This document shows, piece by piece, positions 38,001 through 48,415 of a DNA stretch of 64,000 nucleotides. The translations under genes were made by a program, and so were the position numbers. How positions within the stretch are numbered: position 1 is the first letter of the stretch; each line of letters begins with the position of its first letter. Origin of the DNA: Edolisoma coerulescens (Eukaryota; Chordata; Aves; Passeriformes; Campephagidae); NCBI GenBank assembly GCA_013397115.1, contig VWZW01004141.1:434001-498000 (forward strand), written 5' to 3'. The notes under the pieces were generated by a model that saw nothing but the letters and a program-made list of their open reading frames with translations, ran no database searches and was not told the DNA's origin.

Positions 38001-40080
38001 TATTACAAACAGGCAGCAGACACAACAGAGGTAAACACACACGAAATAACTCTTTGCTGACCTTGGTCTGGTTTAGTACATTGCTCAGATGACTTAGCCA
38101 ATTACTAAATTGCACAGTTCCAAAAATTATACTTAATAGTATTGCCATGAAATTGGTAATTTTGAAAAGCAGGCACATTCTCCATGGGAGCACCCTGCTC
38201 AAATCAATTGCACTGTCACACTGTGGTCCTGACCTGTCCCTGCGTGCAGGCAGATCTCTTCTGGGAAGATTCATCCTGCCAGCACAGAACAGAGCACCTA
38301 CAACCCCAGCAAACCTTGCAGTGGCAGATGAATTCATCCTAAGAAAAATTAAGGTGTTTAGTTTTCATTACTGTTCTCTTTCTGGAATACCTCCAGGGGA
38401 GATCAACTTTCACTTCTCTCCTTATTCTGGCTGACAGAGGCTAATTACTGGATTTATCATGCCCTTTTCAGCACCTACTTTACGCTTTTTCTGGCCACCT
38501 ACGAGTCCCTCCTTCAGCCTTTTGCAACCCTCCCTATCTCAAACCCAGCACTAGCACTATCCTCTATTGGTGTAAAAAACTCCCAGGAATTCAGATTTTG
38601 AAGTTCACAGATGGTTACTTAGGCTTTTACAGAAGAGCAACGCTGCAGATGGCCAGTGTAAGAAAACCAGACACTTTCTTCACCAAAACGCTTCACAAGA
38701 CATTCATGATAAAAATCACACTCTCCTTCTGAGGAGAAAAGGGAGATAAATGTGTCCTATGTGGTCAGATTAGTGAGTGTTGAGCACTGAGATGGCCTGC
38801 AGGCATCACAGACTTCAGATTTATTTTACAGGACAGTATGGCCAAGTCTGGCTTTTCTCTTAGCAACAACAATGCTGGGGTTGATCAATTCTCTCACCTG
38901 CTGCTGCCTCTGCTTTGTTGCCAAAACACTACAGGGCTTTTGCATAAGTAGCATAGCAAGAGGCTCTGGGGAAATATATTTATCTCCATGTTTATAATAA
39001 AGACTTCTTTACAAAAAATTGTGTGCACAACCATGCACACACACATAGAGTACATGGCCCGTCTGTGGACTGAAAGCCTCATCTCCTTCCTCTCTACCAA
39101 CCCAAAAAGGCTGGCAGAACTCCAGAGTCAGGTTCTTATGGCTATACTGATGAACAACCTCTATTTAACTGGTGACAGAGGCATCAGGGCTTCTAAAGCT
39201 TCTCCCTCACTTGAATGATGTCTTACAGAGCTTGGCAGCCTCAGGCTGGTGGCAGGAGAAGTGAACCCAAGAGCAGCCCCTGTTAAAGAGAGTGCTGGGG
39301 GATTATGGAGTGCCTGCTTACTTGTGGGGAAGAGAGGAGAGGGCTTCTTGAAGATGTATCATGTAAAACTTCTTTTCAGTTAAGGCATTTCATTCCCACT
39401 TCATTAGGGCTGCCTGCCTGCCAGCATTTCTTTGCCTCTCTTGTTTTCTCTACTGTGGTGGAAGGGTTTTGACACTGAGCTGCCAGTGTCAACCCACGGA
39501 AACACTTGGAAAAGGTGAAGCAGTGGGAAGGATGGAGTTCCTCCAGCTCCTGTGCTGGTCTGGGCAGCTGCTGCCCCAGAGCCCACGTAAGAGCACAGCT
39601 GCAACCTGCAGGGGCAAAGTCCTTCTTGTTGATCTGTACTCCTGTGCACTCTACAGCAACCATTTTTCCTGAGGGTTGTATTAATCCCCTTCCTCACTGA
39701 CAGATGACCTACACAATAACATGTGTGAAAAAAATTACATGTGATTCTGTGAATTTGAACAAGTAAAAAGCTTTTGATAACATGGTGTATTTTAGTGGTG
39801 TGCTATGCTTTTTGCAGAAAGCTCAGCCCAGATCTCATGGTGGCTACTGAAAGCTTCTGCTGATAATAAACAAATGATATGAACCTACGTCATTACCACG
39901 TGAATTATAACCTTAGATAAGTCAGTCATCAAATCTCTTAGTACCAAAGATTTGCCTAGCAGAAGTAGAGTGTTAATTTATACAGCTGATGATATATTGC
40001 TGTTTCAACCAGTGTTGTGCACAATAAAATAATTCAAATAACAATTAAAATGGACTGAGGTAGCAAGAAGGGACATACAT

Positions 40081-40101
40081 CCATGAAAAGATTTTTCATG
40101 G
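40081..40101. repeat. Perfect 9-bp hairpin
   Basis: ccatgaaaa and ttttcatgg are exact complements around the loop gat. A second hairpin lies only 48 bp to the right. Confidence 0.7.
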
Positions 40102-40149
40102 TTAGAGAGTAACAAGGTTGGAGAATGACTGCATTATCCTAATAGCTTC

Positions 40150-40177
40150 TGTTTTCATTAATAGCTTAATGAAAACA
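40150..40177. repeat. Perfect 11-bp hairpin
   Basis: tgttttcatta (40150-40160) and taatgaaaaca (40167-40177) are exact complements with a six-base loop. The octamer aatagctt occurs both just outside the left arm (40141-40148) and across the loop. The arms contain TCATTA/TAATGA, a homeodomain-type core in both orientations. Confidence 0.7.
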
Positions 40178-43100
40178 TTTCTCTACAATTATAAAGCATG
40201 ACTGCAGATCTTAAACACTGGAATGTGTGTTCTTTATCAAACACACGCTGCTGTGGCTACAACTGATGCTGCACCACTCTGGGATTTCAATGGAACCCAA
40301 TGACAGATAAACTGTTTACATTAAAAGACTCTATCAAAGTTATTTTGCACCTAGTTTCATCCTAATCCATCTGATTTTTCTATAGCTTTGACAAGATGAC
40401 CTCTCTCACTGTGTGTGCAGTATTGATGTCATTACTGAAGAGCTGTTCTTCAGCCTTTCTGCTGATAACAAAGTAAATGGAAATGTAGAGAAACCTTGGG
40501 GAGGTAAACAGCTTGTTCAGGATCCAGCTAAAAAATGGGAAAAAATACAACAGGAAAGGATTTCTATTGTTACAAGGAAAGTGATCACTGTTGCACTTTA
40601 AAAAGTGTTTACATGATACGATGAAGGCATATTATGCCTTAGAACTTCATAAACTTTAAAAAAATTAACTTGAATAAAGGCATTGAAAGCTCAGCATGTA
40701 TTATAAGAATTCAAAGCTCAGCCTATGGCTGATTACCTTTTTAGACTCAGCTAAGAAGTCAAACATTTTGAATTTAATTACCTAATACTGACCTTGCAAA
40801 AAAGAATTATGTTTATGTAAAATACAAACAATAGAGCAGGGCCATGGATTACATGCATGTCTTGTGTTTCTAGGGTTTTCAGAGAAGTGGCAATCACTAA
40901 GGGGAGAAGAAAAAAAATCAAATAGAAAAGAAAAACATCTTACTGATTTGTTCTGCCAAAACCACTATATACATGAAATACTGAAAATGGAGCAGGTCTG
41001 TAACTAGTATCAAAGTTTCTTCGGTTCAAAACCACACAGAACACTAGCAATGTGCTTTAAATTAAGTACACATTTAAAAGGCTAACAGGACAATTCCTTA
41101 GGCAGAAGAACAAAGAGGAGCTGGTTAAAGAAAACTGGGTACACTACAGCTACTTAAAGTACTGTATCCAGGCACAACTCATTTGGATGCCTTTGAGCTC
41201 AAAGCTAATTTGCATTATACAGAGGTGCTTCTGAGAACAAAAATACTAACCTGTGTTTTATCTAAGCTTTTTCAGCTGAACTGAGCTACTAATTAAAAAT
41301 CTTCACTACTCTTCCTAATTTCTGATGTACTTTTTTTAACAGAGTAATAAAGCCATCTAAAAAGCTGTGTCCTTCCTCAGAGAAGAGTGTTAACATTAGC
41401 ATCTCTGAAATGCCTTGTCATCTCTTGGTTTTACTAATAGCATGTCTGTCATCTGCCTTGATTGTACCTCTTGTAGCCAGTCTGAACATCCTGTGCCATA
41501 CTGAATGCAACACTGATGCATGTGCCAATGCTCCTCTCAGTGACAACACCACAAGAGTTCACAATCCAGGCAATGCTTACATGTAACAGTACTTCTCAAA
41601 TAATACATTAAACAGATGTGTACCTGATACTATAAATATGTGACATAAAAATCTATTGGGTTGGTCAGTGTGCATATTAAAAACCATTCAAGTAGGTCAA
41701 ATTGTGGATAACTCAAAACTTTAAAGACAGCAATTTTAATAAAACTGTCAATACAATTTTCTTTGTAAAAACATTTGACACTGATTATGCTGCTTATATT
41801 GAAAGAGAAACACAAGGTCTATATCTTCAGATCTTCTATTGAACTGTGAGCGCAGCATCAATAACTGCTTCTCAGCTGTAAATGAAAATTGATTCCAGAT
41901 CTAACCCATCGTTTTCTGTGTGTCTTTAATCCCAAATCACCCACAATGAGACACAAGAATCAGCATTTTGTCTATGGGACAAAGCACGTGTCACATGGCC
42001 AGCTCCACAGTGTCTGCTGCACTGGAGGCACTGTGGTTGTGTTTACACGTGTAAGATGCCGGTGGTGAATGCAGCCTCTCCTTGCGAGGGCCAGAAGGTG
42101 GGAACAGGAATTTGCAGCTGGGGTGGAGCCATTGTAACTTGCCTCAAGCTCTACTGCAATGACCAACATGGTCCAAAGCTTTAAGGACCTGAAATCTGAA
42201 GGGACCCGCAGTGAATATCTCACTGGACCTCCTGCAGGTCACAGCCCAAAGAAATTCACTCAACAATTTCTGCATCAAGCCCACAGCTGCCAGAAGGCTA
42301 ACAGGAAAAGAAACCCACAAAGTTTCCATGCAATTTGCAGCAGTTTGGAACTAGTAGGTTGAATTTGCAGTCAGTTCTCACTTGCTGAAGCCTCTTAAGC
42401 CCTCTGGGGTGAAACTAAAGTGTACAGCCTCCTTCATCTTTCTCTTGGTGATGCGTTGCTAGGCCATCATCATGTGTGCCTTAACCAAAAGAGACATAAC
42501 ACTTTCATTAAGGAGGGTTCTCCAAATCATGTTTGTAACTTTCAGGAGCAATTTCCAGTTATTCAAAATTGTGTTTGAAAAGGGAATGCCCAAACTGGGT
42601 AGCACATTCAGTAACAGCCTTGCTGATGCTATCTATAGAATAAATGTCTTCCACGGACTTTAACCTGGTAGTTCCTATCCTATCCAGAAATGAAGCTCAA
42701 CTTCTCAGTTACATGACTGACTGGAGCTGTTGTGTGTTGGGCTCCTCCTCAGCAGTGGAGAGAAAAGGAAGGAGATCTGTAACACCTGAAACAGTACAAG
42801 GCCACAGACCCCTGAGTAAATGCAATCCAGTTCATAAATAAGGGTGCTCGTTCACAGGAGTGAGGGAGGAAAACAGAAGAGCTTTGTTTCTTGCAGCCAA
42901 GTTTCTAACAATCTTCCACCATGACAAATGGACTACTGGTAGTCTCAGAAGATGGGCTGATAGATCAAACTCTCTCCACATACTATAGACTTTCACTAAA
43001 AGTTGATATCCAAGTGTATTTATGGATCAGTGTCACTATTGTCCTGCCATGTAAAAATTGAAGGGTCCCTAGCAATTCCCAAAGGACAAATCCTAGGGCT

Positions 43101-43824
43101 CCCTACTGACCACTGTTCTCAACGAATTCCAATTTCCTTGAAATTAGAGTAGAAATAAAGGAAACAAACTTGATTTTTACATACTGTGCCGGAGTTTTTT
43201 GAATAAAAATGAATAAATGCCAGCTCATGCTTCACATTGGCTGCAGGCTTATAGAAGAAAAAATCCATAAAGACTGTAAAGACAATTATTCCATTCCCTT
43301 ATAGAAATGCTGCATAAACTGCTAGAATGGTTTTGAGCTGAGAGTTTTAATCTTTTCTCTCCCTGCCAGGGTGAGCACATGTGTACACCTGAGTAACAAT
43401 GGCCATTTGACTGCAAAATATTTATGTTAAAAAAGCCCTTGAAGTTACTTTGTTGATGTTTAAGTGTCTGACCAGTGGGCCAGATCAACCCTTCTTCCAA
43501 TTTCCAATCCCCTCTCCTCACAGAGATGTGGCAGAGGCTGCTGAAGTGTAATGAGTGAAAGACGCAGCAGAGTCATGCTGCTCAGCATTGCAAGGCCTTA
43601 GCCTGCCAAAAATATAAAGGCAGACACTTACAGTCATTCATTCAGGAAACCTAAAAAGCTGTGAGCTGAATAATTTTGTCTAGACCCTATTTGTAATACA
43701 AATAGGAGAGATGCAACCATACATACATGGGGTACACAGGAAAGCTGAAGGTTCCCTTGAAGTGCAGGGCATTTAAGAAATGTTCTCAGTGTGCTTGTGT
43801 CCAGTTACTTTATTTGGAATCCCT

Positions 43825-43945
43825 AAGGATACAGGTCACTTTATAGATGACACCAAGTTGGGCCATCAGTGGTAGACTTAGTAATGCTTAGTTAAGAGTT
43901 GAACTTGATGATCTTAAGAGATATTTTCTAACTGAAATGACTGCA
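43825..43945 (+). mobile_element. Old CR1 LINE 3' end
   Basis: The plus strand contains 'tatagatgacaccaagttggg', then 'gagttgaacttgatgatctt', 'aagagatattttctaactga' and 'aatgactgcatg'. This follows the CR1 order (atgacaccaa..ggg ... ttggacttgatgatctt ... ttccaacctaaatgattctatg) with an internal deletion and many changes. It ends without intact octamer repeats, so it is an old copy. Confidence 0.7.
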
Positions 43946-45692
43946 TGAAAAAAAGCCCAGAAATTTTCTAAGTACTAAAATATTTTGAGAAACTACAAGA
44001 ATGGTCCCTATGGTGCTCTCTTGTTTGTCTGCAGCCTATGCTGTGAATGGTATTACTGGGAAGACACATGGAGCTTTGGAGCAGTCTGAGGCTTCCTGCA
44101 GCTCGGGCACATCCCCACCAGACAAGGGCCCAGGCTGCACCCCTGGGCTGGGAGCAGTGTGACACTGCTCACGCACATGAGACACGTCCCACACTGGCAG
44201 CGGTGACGTTCCAGAGCTGTCAGTACCCCTCTGTGCACTGTATTCCTTCCTGCTCGGGATTAGCATCAGAGATGACACCTGCTCAAGTCAGGGAGGGCTT
44301 TTCATTTGATGTCAGCAAAAACTGGTCCGGGCATTTGCTTCTTCATTCACCAGCGATAAGGGATTTCATCCTAGCAGTATGAACTCTGTAAATTCGGAAT
44401 TCTGTAAATTCTACTTAAATCACTACAAAACTGTTACTGTAGGAAAACAACAGTAACTGCTACCTGACAATATATTTCCATTTCTGTATTTTAGGCATGT
44501 CAGGATCACAATGTCATTTTACAGGACCATTTGGGCAAATTTCCAAAGATCAGGAAACCTGATGGTGTCACAAGTCACCATGTCTGCACAACACTGCATT
44601 GCATGAGTACAAGATTTTGACCCTTTGGCTTCAGAAGACAGTGAGAGTCTTCTCACTGCTAAAAAATACTGACTTGTATGACTAAGGGGTCAACTTTCAC
44701 CAGAAGGTAAATCTTTCCTGGCACGACCCTAAAGGATGGATTAGGTAGGCTGAAAGAGAACATTTAGGCGGTTTAAAAATAAATAAGAAAGAACTATTGG
44801 CCTATAATTAACATTTCCCAGACTGAACAGATGATCTTTTGCTGAATTATAGCATTACCTTCCTCTCTATTGCAGACATTTAAACATTTGAGCCTATTGC
44901 ATATATGAAGTAAAATGAAGGATGAATTTAACACAAAGTTTCTTTTTTTTCTGATAAGAATGTTGAGAACATGAATTTCACCAGCTTTCTTTCCCAGCAT
45001 TATCCATACATATTTATAAATGGGAAGGACAGAGAATGACATGAGCCAGTTTTCTGAAAATGATTCTTCATTAACATCCCAAGTACGTGGAGAAACTTTG
45101 AGTACTGATTTAGAGCGACATGCTGAGGGCTTTCCCTTTCACAAATGGGAATCACTGGATTACTGTGGACTCCCAATCCTTTACTCTCTGACAGGAACAA
45201 AAACTTGCAGACCAAATTTTCTTGCATGGGATTGTATAAATGGATTACAAAGTGCAAACCAACTCTGCAGTTGTGTTGGTTCTCTGATGTGGTCATTTTA
45301 CACACACTTCCAAAAAGCTCATCAAGTCAGAAAATGGGTGCAAAGCAAGGGGAGGCTGTTCCACAGTTAGCTTGGTACAATGGATGACAGAGATTCAGAG
45401 CACGTTAGCTGTTCCTGGGTGATGCTCTGTGTGGTCTCTAACTCAAAGGTTAGTAAGTCATATTTTGGTTTAGTTTAATCCACTTCACAAAGTTAACCAG
45501 CAAAACTGAAATGCATTCCTGTTTGAGAGTAAGCTTCCTCCAATGAGAAGGAAGCAAACAAGGTTTAAGCCAATGGATTCTGCAGCACACTAAAATGCTT
45601 TTCATGCAAATACAGTAAGTCAACACACAAACAGATCCAACCTATGAAATAACTTTGTCAGATTAAATGGTCTATGCACTTATATTAGATGT
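43946..45692. other. Intron directly after the AFF3-like exon
   Basis: This is AT-rich sequence with a GC-richer patch at 44.05-44.25 kb that carries open frames on both strands but no recognisable domain. The next AFF3 exon (expected to start QAAQ and lead into a serine-rich stretch) was searched for on the minus strand and not seen here or further left. Confidence 0.5.
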
Positions 45693-45698
45693 ATTTAC
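45693..45698 (-). promoter_or_regulatory. Splice donor of the AFF3-like exon
   Basis: Read on the minus strand the exon ends CAG and the intron starts gtaaat. This agrees well with the vertebrate U1 consensus (CAG|gtaagt, one mismatch at +5). The intron that starts here runs beyond the left edge of the window, so it is at least 45.7 kb long. Confidence 0.8.
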
Positions 45699-45750
45699 CT
45701 GTTCATTGTCATCTTCATCACTGCTGAGTTTTAGATCATCCTCAAGCATT
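45699..45750 (-). CDS. AFF3: Internal exon of an AFF-family gene, best match AFF3 (LAF4)
   Basis: Seen: on the minus strand a 52-nt open block lies between a strong acceptor (T-rich tract, then ctcag) and a strong donor (CAG|gtaaat). The first base completes a codon begun in the previous exon. The other 51 nt read MLEDDLKLSSDEDDNEQ and end on a codon boundary, so the exon is phase 2 in, phase 0 out. Known: AFF proteins are nuclear scaffolds of the super elongation complex, which recruits P-TEFb and ELL to RNA polymerase II. This acidic LEDDL.LS..E motif lies just before their serine-rich region. From memory, mammalian AFF3 has this motif ending in NEQ and then continues QAAQ. AFF2 diverges after DEDD (LEP...), and AFF1 has LQLSDSED. 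AFF3 is therefore the best call and AFF4 is not fully excluded. A first base of A would complete a serine codon (TC|A) before the Met, as in AFF3. No flanking exons were found in the window. Confidence 0.82.
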
Positions 45751-45771
45751 CTGAGAAAAAAAAAGAAACAA
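45751..45771 (-). promoter_or_regulatory. Splice acceptor and polypyrimidine tract of the AFF3-like exon
   Basis: Read on the minus strand, this is a pyrimidine run (tgtttc, nine T, then ctcag) ending directly at the first exon base. It is close to the vertebrate consensus acceptor. Several adenines suitable as branch points lie 25-45 nt upstream in an AT-rich stretch. The quality of this site is a main reason to accept such a short exon. Confidence 0.82.
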
Positions 45772-47609
45772 TACAGAATTACATTTAATGAATTAACTTT
45801 ATGTACAATGGGCCGAATCTACACCTCAGCAAAGTTAAAGGAAAAACTCTCTTTCAATTCAACAACAGCAAAATCAGACCTGAGGTAAGTAAACTGATGA
45901 ATACTCCATGTATGTATGTATTAGTGCTTCTTTGTGATGCTAGGGAAGAAAAAATGACTTTCAGACTCATCCATCATGAAGTTTGGCAGTCAGCTGCTCT
46001 TTCATGTCCTCTTTTATTTCCACATTGTCTCACAGGGATTAGTCCAGATACACCTTCATGTATTTCTAAATCAGAAGAGAAATTCAGCTCTGAGACTGCT
46101 AAAAACTGAGAAAAAGTCATCCATGTTTCACTCTCAATCTGGGGCACCACCAATTTCATTTCTGGTACCAATCCCTACCTTATCAAACTGAGACTGCAAA
46201 GTGGAGAACAGCAAGAAGAGGAGGAGCTTGTTCAAGGTTTGATGGGACCTCACAGTTGTTAGTATCCAAAGGCAGAACAAACATTTTCCCGTCTGGGAAT
46301 CTGCCAGTTCATATCCCCATTTTTATTTATTTATTTTTTCATATGGGTAAATCTCACAGGTCTGTGCCTTGCACTTGGTTAAAGGGGAAGGACGCTGGCT
46401 GGATGTGGCTGGCCCTACGCCTCCTTCCCTCTCTTTGGCAGAAGAAAGAGTTGAATTGCACATTACTGTATAAACACTCATATGACTTCTTTTTCCTTTT
46501 ATCCAAGACTTGGGTATGGGAAAATTCCTGGGGCAAGAAACCATGTTATTTGCTGCTACAGAGATAGAAAAGGTCTCTTCTTTGGGGGTCTGTCTAACCA
46601 GAGAGATGAGCAGTCACCAAATACACTCCTGTATAGCTTCCCATATATTCATGCTTTTATCTGAGCTGATAATCATCTGGGCACACTTCTACCTGACACC
46701 CATCTTTTCACCTTGACAAATTGTCTTATCCCAGGATGACGTATGAATAAATCGGCACATCTCCCTCCAATCTGCTGTGACAGCCACTAAAATTGCAGAT
46801 CTTCCTTTCTGCCAGCCCCAGCTCCTTTACCCACGGTAGGAGGCTTGCAAATTGCAATTATTGTTTCCTTTCTGCCTTGATGGAGACTGAAGTCTATGAT
46901 TTTTTATTGTTAACCTTTAAATACCGCTAGCAATCAATGGATGTTCTGTTAGGAAGGTTTTTTTTTTGTTTGAAGGCTACCAGTAAATCATGGAAGCCTC
47001 CTGATACATGGAATTTTAAAGAGGGGACAATAATCCCAATGTGGAAATATTGGAACATTCAAAGCCCTGATGGTGCCCTTATAAAGAGAAAGTGAAGCAG
47101 ATCTTTAAATTGGTCTGTGAGTCATCTGTCTTTCAGGGACCTCTGTTGTCAGGCAACCCAGTGGTTACAAGTATCTGGACACATAACTACCAGTCATTAG
47201 CATCCTGGTAAACGATGATGCCTCCCTGTAACATGTGAACCCATAAAAGCACGACTGCAGCATGGATAAAAAAAAAATTCTTTTAAAAGTTAGGATTTGT
47301 GGTGTGTTGACCTTGGCTGGATGCCAGGTGCCCACCAAAGCTGCTCTATCTCTCCTCTCTTCATCTGGGCAGGAGAGAGAAAATGCAACAGAAGGCTCAT
47401 GGGTCGAGAAAGGGACAGGGAGAGATCACTCAGCAATTACTGTCATGGGCAAAACAGACTCGATTTGGGGAAATTAATTAGAAGTATTGCCAATGAAATC
47501 AGAGTAGGGCAATGAGAAATAAAACCAAATTATAAAACACCTTCCCTCCACCCTTCCCTTCTTCCAGAGCTGGACTTCACTGACAATTTTCTCGGCCTCC
47601 CCCTTCACA
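45772..47609. other. Intron directly before the AFF3-like exon
   Basis: AT-rich sequence with short T and A runs (for example 46959-46969 and 47270-47278). No preceding AFF3 exon was recognised; a stretch encoding tryptophan followed by two or three prolines, as in the AFF family before this point, was looked for. Confidence 0.5.
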
Positions 47610-48415
47610 CTGGTGCTGGGGGATGGGAGTTATGGTCAGCTCATTATACACTGTCTCTGCAGGTTCTTCCTCCTCAGGGGGAGGGCTCCTCACATGCTTC
47701 CCCTCTTCTCCCAGCATGGGGTCCCTCCCGCAGGAGCCGGCCCCTCATGAACTTCTCCAACTCGAGTCCTTCCCACAGGCTGCAGTTCTTCAGGAACCGT
47801 TCCAGAGCAGGTCCCTTCTGTGGGGACATCCTCCAGGCACAGGCTGCTCCAGCAAGGCTCCCCCAAGTCCTGGCAGCAAAGCTGCTCCAGCGTGGGCTCC
47901 TCTCTCTACAGGGACACAGGTCCTGCCAGCGCAGGCTTCCCATGGGGTCACAGCCTCCTTTGGGCATCCCCCTGCTCTGCTGTGGGCTCCTCCCCGGGCT
48001 GCAGCTGGATCTGCAGCTGGATCTCTGCTCCCCACGGACCCCCATGGGCTGCAGGGGCACAGCTGCCTCTCCATGGGCAGCACCAGGGGCTGCAGGGGAA
48101 TCTCTGCTCGGGCACCTGGAGCACCTCCTGCCCCTCCTGCACTGACCTGGGTGTCTGCAGGGCTGTTCCTCTCACATATTCTCACTCCTCTCTTCCAGCT
48201 GCTGTTGCACAGCAGTTTTTTCCCTTTTTAAAATCTGTAATGCCAGAGGCACTGCCACGGTCACTGCTGGGCTCAGCCTTGGCCAGTGGCAGTCCATCCT
48301 GGAGCTGGTTGGCATTGGCTGTGTTGGAAATGGGGGGAGCTTCCAGCAGCTTCCCACAGAAGCCACCCCTGCAGTCCCCCTGCTACCAAAACCTTGCCAT
48401 TCAAACCCAATACTC
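47610..48415. repeat. C-rich block, probable avian dispersed repeat of uncertain class
   Basis: About 800 bp differ abruptly from the surroundings. They are GC-rich and strongly C- and T-biased on the plus strand. Internal near-repeats include gggctgcagggg (around 48048 and 48090), ctgcagctggatctgcagctgg (about 47999) and several ctgctcc words. The right part ('gctaccaaaaccttgccatt', 'caaacccaata') resembles a multi-copy avian family that I remember as LTR-like, but I cannot name it. Overlapping open frames of 130-220 codons on both strands follow from the low stop-codon content and are not called genes. Confidence 0.5.

Larger units (their letters stand above)
36842..43824. other. Intronic or non-coding sequence
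   Basis: No exon was recognised. The block holds a (TC)n microsatellite at 37598-37612, an 18-bp tandem duplication at 37965-38000 and two strong hairpins near 40.1 kb. A stretch at 41090-41180 has a few words resembling the CR1 body but is too weak to call. GC-richer patches at 39.45-39.6 kb and 42.0-42.3 kb carry random open frames. Confidence 0.5.

Noticed and set aside
41090..41580. Words resembling the CR1 body (agtactgtatccag) and exon-like cysteine-rich text
   Set aside because: The match is too short and not in a consistent order with other CR1 blocks. No splice pair encloses an open frame.
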